Of a stretch of DNA of 38,740 nucleotides, positions 35,389 to 38,740 are shown piece by piece. Numbering within the stretch: the first letter of the stretch is position 1; every line of letters begins with the position of its first letter. The stretch spans positions 1 through 38,740 of the IMG/VR virus record IMGVR_UViG_3300042555_003139, one strand, 5' to 3'. A program made the translations under genes and the position numbers. The notes under the pieces were generated by a model, which searched no databases, was not told where the DNA came from, and worked only from the letters and a program-made list of their open reading frames with translations. The DNA comes from a virus.

Positions 35389-35721
35389 GTGAGCGCGCCT
35401 CAATACGACCTTTCTATTTCTTGCGGCGAGGACTTCAACTTCACGTTGCGAGTCCTTGACGCCTTTGACGATCCAGTTAATTTTGGCGGATCTACTTTTA
35501 TTGCAGAGATCCGCGAGGAGCACAAGAAGCCCCTTATTGCAGCCTTTACTATTACTAGTGAAGGCAACGGCACACTCAAGTTTGCCTTAACAGACACCCA
35601 AACAAAGCTCATTAGCCCCACTCGAAAGTACAAGTGGGACTTCTTTTGGACCAAAGCTGGTGTAACAACTAAACTTCTTTACGGCAGCGTGACTTCTGTA
35701 GCGAATATCAGTAATCTATAA
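35389..35721 (+). CDS. Probable tail/baseplate structural protein (110 aa), GTG start
   Basis: MSAPQYDLSISCGEDFNFTL, then a beta sandwich-like series (NFGGSTFIAEIREEHKKPLI, TLKFALTDTQTKLISPTRKY, KWDFFWTKAGVTTKLLYGSV). The pattern 'DF.F.L...D....P.(N/D).(G/T)G..F.A.IR' is common to small proteins at the start of phage fibre or baseplate modules. It overlaps the fibre gene by one base. Confidence 0.72.
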   Translation: MSAPQYDLSISCGEDFNFTLRVLDAFDDPVNFGGSTFIAEIREEHKKPLIAAFTITSEGNGTLKFALTDTQTKLISPTRKYKWDFFWTKAGVTTKLLYGSVTSVANISNL

Positions 35722-36821
35722 TGGCCTCTAACGAAACACCAAAGTATAAGCTGTCTGTAGTTGAAGGTACAGAGCTTCAGTTGTCACTCAGCGGTCCTGC
35801 TGGTCCTGCTGGTCCTGCTGGTCCTGCTGGTCCCGACGCAATTACTGGCAAGACAATCTACGTTGACACAAACGGAACAGACACAAGAGGATCGTTAAGC
35901 CAGTACAGTATTTCCGTGCCGTTTGCCACTATTGGCGCAGCTATGGCTGCATCAGTAATCGGTGACACAGTGCGCGTCCGTGCTGGCAGCTATACTATCG
36001 CACAAACAATCATCCTTAATGGCGAGGGCAACCTGCATCTTGAAGAGGGAGCCTTTGTTACGTGTAGCTTTACTGCTGGTGGTCCTGTATTTTCGCTAAC
36101 CGCAAACGAATCCAAATCAATTAGCGGAGGTGGTCAGTTTATCATAACAGGAAACACAGCCACATTTTGGCAGCAATCTGGAGGCGGCCTGCAAACTCAA
36201 CTGTGCTCAGTTGAATGCGCCACCATAAACACACTGAATGCTGCGACAATTTTTAATGTGTCAACTGGAGTTCTAATTGTAAATGCTGAAACTGTTTACG
36301 CTCTGGCTTCTACCATAATTAACTGTGCTGGCACAAGCAGCAACCTACACTACGCTGTAAAGTTTACATACTGCTCGCGATTTGCACATTTCCCAACTTC
36401 TGGATCACAGGCGCAGATGTCTTGCGACTGCTGGACAATCGCGTGTTACGGTCTTAAATGTTTTGAGATTGTTGGTGGTACGGTTGCAGCGAAATACGAA
36501 TCATTGTCAGACTACGGCAATAACTGTACGTTCTTCTCGTTGGAATATGGAAATAATTCCACCACAAATACGTTGATAATCAGAGGCGGTAGGGCCATGA
36601 CGTATTCATTAAATCCGTGTATTAGATTCACCACAACAACGGGACCCAATAAAATTGTTCGCCTTATTGGTGATCCGTTTTTCTATACTAATGGAGGGAA
36701 TTCTATTACTGCGTTCAGCGCAAAAACTGTTTTTTCGTCATTTGCAAGCTCGAATAAACCAGTTGGTGAAAATGTTAATATTACAGGAACTTATTCCGTA
36801 AATGCTGGATTCATCTCTTAA
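35721..36821 (+). CDS. Tail fibre with collagen-like segment and beta-helix
   Basis: 366 residues. After a short N-terminal anchor it has (GPA)4-GPD at residues about 25-39, a collagen-like triple-helix segment, then IYVDTNGTDTRGSLSQYSIS and repeating short strands (TVRVRAGSYTIAQTIILNGE onwards) of a pectate-lyase-type right-handed beta-helix. It is likely a trimeric receptor-binding or depolymerising fibre; no catalytic residues are evident. The GPA part is encoded by a tandem GGTCCTGCT repeat. Confidence 0.82.
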   Translation: MASNETPKYKLSVVEGTELQLSLSGPAGPAGPAGPAGPDAITGKTIYVDTNGTDTRGSLSQYSISVPFATIGAAMAASVIGDTVRVRAGSYTIAQTIILNGEGNLHLEEGAFVTCSFTAGGPVFSLTANESKSISGGGQFIITGNTATFWQQSGGGLQTQLCSVECATINTLNAATIFNVSTGVLIVNAETVYALASTIINCAGTSSNLHYAVKFTYCSRFAHFPTSGSQAQMSCDCWTIACYGLKCFEIVGGTVAAKYESLSDYGNNCTFFSLEYGNNSTTNTLIIRGGRAMTYSLNPCIRFTTTTGPNKIVRLIGDPFFYTNGGNSITAFSAKTVFSSFASSNKPVGENVNITGTYSVNAGFIS

Positions 36822-36836
36822 CACTACCAATAACCC

Positions 36837-36865
36837 TTGATTAAACCCTAACCTTTATATAGACT
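36837..36865 (+). promoter_or_regulatory. Promoter-like sequence abutting the 92-residue gene
   Basis: TTGATT (36837-36842), 17-nt spacer, TAGACT (36860-36865), then 6 nt to ATG 36872. Same geometry as the other start-adjacent promoters. Confidence 0.45.
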
Positions 36866-36871
36866 CCTATT

Positions 36872-37150
36872 ATGACTGACACAATCCTTAAACAAAATGC
36901 CGGACGCGGTGGTGCTGTAATCGTGAGCGGAACATCGCAAGCCATCCCAGCTGGCGCATACAGCCATTTTTATGTCCTCGTACCAATCCAATTTGTGGTT
37001 CTCCCAACAGCGGCAGAGATGCCTCTGCTTACTGGTTTGACTACTTCCGTTGTTTTTGATTACGGCACAACCCTTAATACTCCTCTTGTGATCGGCGCAT
37101 CATCGCCCGCCAGAGTTACCGGAACCGCTATCTTCTATAGAGCCCTCTAA
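36872..37150 (+). CDS. Small beta-rich structural protein (92 aa)
   Basis: MTDTILKQNAGRGGAVIVSG, then VPIQFVVLPTAAEMPLLTGL and ARVTGTAIFYRAL. It reads like a small beta barrel or decoration-type protein. It lies between two fibre or tail genes, so a virion part is likely. Family not recognised. Confidence 0.7.
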   Translation: MTDTILKQNAGRGGAVIVSGTSQAIPAGAYSHFYVLVPIQFVVLPTAAEMPLLTGLTTSVVFDYGTTLNTPLVIGASSPARVTGTAIFYRAL

Positions 37151-37156
37151 TCTCTA

Positions 37157-37741
37157 ATGGCCACACTGGACGACATTAACACCTTGCCGGAAGCCAGATT
37201 TCTTACTCTGGACGACAAGATGGCTATTGCCGAACAGAATGATCGTCGCTCGCCAAAGCGTATTAACGTTGGCGACCTGAACAACTTGTTCCAGACAACC
37301 AACGCAGCAAGGGGTCAAGTTAGTGTGCAAGGCAACACGACCCCCACTGATATTGTCACGGCTGGCGTCTTCTATGAGGCTGGCATCAATGGTGTGCTTG
37401 ACACAACAACTGTTGTTAACTTTGTTGCTACAAACAATAACCGCATCGGGCTCCGGTACACTGGCTCCGACACCAGAGTCTTCTGGTTCTATGGCAGCTA
37501 TGACGGTGTTGCTGGCAACAACCAGATGCTGGCTATCCGCCTTGCCAAAAACGGCACCTCCATACCGGAAACTGAATGTCGCGCCTTTACTGCCAGCAAC
37601 TCTCAGGAAGCCAAACTGGTAAGCTCATGGATGATTACTTTGTCCACTAACGACATTGTCTCGCTTGTCCTTGCTAATCCCGATCACACAACAGATATCA
37701 CAATCAAACGCGCCAGACTTGTCGCAAACGCTATTTCCTAA
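37157..37741 (+). CDS. Tail/appendage structural protein (194 aa)
   Basis: MATLDDINTLPEARFLTLDD at the N-terminus resembles that of the 144-residue protein at 33647. The rest (about 65-190) is a beta sandwich-like domain: GVFYEAGINGVLDTTTVVNF, RIGLRYTGSDTRVFWFYGSY and NQMLAIRLAKNGTSIPETEC, in the style of phage tip-adhesin domains. Stop and next start overlap by one base (TAATG). Confidence 0.75.
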   Translation: MATLDDINTLPEARFLTLDDKMAIAEQNDRRSPKRINVGDLNNLFQTTNAARGQVSVQGNTTPTDIVTAGVFYEAGINGVLDTTTVVNFVATNNNRIGLRYTGSDTRVFWFYGSYDGVAGNNQMLAIRLAKNGTSIPETECRAFTASNSQEAKLVSSWMITLSTNDIVSLVLANPDHTTDITIKRARLVANAIS

Positions 37742-38740
37742 TGGCAATATCACAGCTACCACAGGCTCCGTACAGGCAAGACCGTAAAGTATTTATTACG
37801 CCGCTTGTAAGCGACGTATTATTTAGCGAGGTGCGCGATTGCAATCGCGCGGCCATTCCAGATTATGGAACCCCGCATCCTAACTCTAGTAAGTGGCCCA
37901 ACCACAAGTTGGTATTCGTAAAGCCCGTTGACATTGAGCGCAACGAGATCTTTGAATTTTTCTACGCGGCCGACCGCGAGAACCAAGACCTTTACAATTT
38001 CCAGTACTCGCAAGGTGACCTTGTCCTTACACGCACTTATATAATTCCTAGAGATAGTCTTGAGGATTTCCAAGAGCCAGCCATTGGTACCGTAGACAGC
38101 CAGTTTCCTGACTACAGGTTCGCCTCGCAGCGTGTTCAGCGGGTCGAGGACAAAGAACTAGACTCCCTTTACGTGGCTGTACAGCGCGTGTACTCCATTA
38201 AGGGTACCATTATTGCTGCCGATTCCGAAACAAAAACGGGCTTTAGAATTAACCGCACCACCACCATTGGCAACTTGGCCTTAACCGGGGGTAACACAAG
38301 CAGCCGTTACGACGAGAAGGGCTGGACCAATCAGACCGAGTCCGTAACTATTACTGGCGGCAAAACAATAACCACCGTAGACCAAAAGCCCTTTGTAAAG
38401 ATTCAAAGTGATACTGTGGTTAGCAGTGCCTCTTCGGTCCCCAGTACCGGAACCGGAAGCAGCCGTCTAGTTTACGACAACGGCACTACAAAAGTTTACG
38501 AGAACGTAACAGACACAAGCTCTGCAAGAACCGGTAGCGCTGGCGTTGAGAAAGAGGCTAGGCCCTACGCGAACATAACGACAACTAAAAGCTATAGCAC
38601 CGACAACAATGTAACGACCCCTACTGGTTCAGCACAGGTTATATTTAACGACGGCAAAACTGTTGTATACGAGAAAAGCTTAGTAACCGCGGTGGCCAAG
38701 CAAGGCAATGCCGGACAGGAAAAAGAAAAGCGCCCGTACG
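37741..38740 (+). CDS. Tail structural protein, partial (C-terminus outside window)
   Basis: At least 333 residues. Begins MAISQLPQAPYRQDRKVFIT, then WPNHKLVFVKPVDIERNEIF and FFYAADRENQDLYNFQYSQG, a sequence style I recall from a large tail-associated family in environmental podophages, function not established. From about residue 240 a repeat of roughly 60 residues appears (KVYENVTDTSSARTGSAGVE-KEARPY, then VVYEKSLVTAVAKQGNAGQE-KEKRPY). ATG 37741 overlaps the preceding stop. Confidence 0.75.
   Translation, partial: MAISQLPQAPYRQDRKVFITPLVSDVLFSEVRDCNRAAIPDYGTPHPNSSKWPNHKLVFVKPVDIERNEIFEFFYAADRENQDLYNFQYSQGDLVLTRTYIIPRDSLEDFQEPAIGTVDSQFPDYRFASQRVQRVEDKELDSLYVAVQRVYSIKGTIIAADSETKTGFRINRTTTIGNLALTGGNTSSRYDEKGWTNQTESVTITGGKTITTVDQKPFVKIQSDTVVSSASSVPSTGTGSSRLVYDNGTTKVYENVTDTSSARTGSAGVEKEARPYANITTTKSYSTDNNVTTPTGSAQVIFNDGKTVVYEKSLVTAVAKQGNAGQEKEKRPY

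Noticed and set aside
1-38740. tRNA, rRNA, insertion sequence or integrase
   Set aside because: I looked for cloverleaf-like segments, transposase motifs and integrase active-site patterns and saw none; a dedicated tRNA scan was not possible here.

Overview
The window is a piece of a tailed double-stranded DNA bacteriophage genome, probably a short-tailed (podovirus-like) phage from an environmental source. The phage assignment rests on a complete terminase large subunit with Walker and nuclease motifs, a portal-like protein followed by a scaffold-like protein and a capsid-like protein, holin-like peptides, an Amidase_3 endolysin, a collagen-like/beta-helix fibre and a 4,645-residue polyvalent protein. 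The host cannot be named. Two sequence traits constrain it: recognisable sigma70-type promoters (TTGACA/TATAAT-like), and an almost total lack of Shine-Dalgarno motifs before start codons.

Layout. (1) 1-1346, leftward: a partial small phage protein, a small basic protein, a helix-turn-helix protein that is the best small-terminase candidate, and a 74-residue protein. (2) 1378-19454, rightward: terminase large subunit, three Ala/Gln-rich proteins, then the giant gene, which carries an HELGH metalloprotease motif, a DUF3293-like region, a helical VTMDTH region and four ADP-ribosyltransferase-like regions. It ends at a strong bidirectional terminator. (3) 19493-25331, leftward: twenty small genes. 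Six of the gene junctions carry a type I hammerhead self-cleaving ribozyme on the coding strand; at five of them the UGA stop codon of the upstream gene is part of the catalytic core. Between 21284 and 19493 eight genes are linked by short overlaps, mostly ATGA. (4) 25332-26639: a 1.3 kb non-coding divergent region with an operator-like inverted repeat, heptamer repeats, a 299-base stretch without T, and a GGGCT run with G-quadruplex potential. (5) 26640-28271, rightward: HNH nuclease, a possible metallopeptidase-like protein, a symmetric array of four TTTGTCCTACAC motifs around a perfect 26-bp inverted repeat, and a small protein. (6) 28317-38740, rightward: portal, small protein, scaffold, capsid (with its own terminator and promoter upstream and a hairpin downstream), small structural proteins, lysis genes and tail/fibre genes; the last gene runs off the window.

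How it may work together. The rightward genes package DNA, build the particle, carry the giant effector into the host and lyse the cell. The leftward block looks like one transcript, probably expressed early, that would cut itself at six gene junctions. Each cut leaves a downstream mRNA with a 28-32 nt leader starting with the same potential 20-21 nt hairpin, whose 5' strand is also the ribozyme's stem I. At several rightward genes a promoter-like sequence ends 6-8 nt before the start codon, suggesting leaderless mRNAs. The ribozyme array is the most exciting feature of the window.
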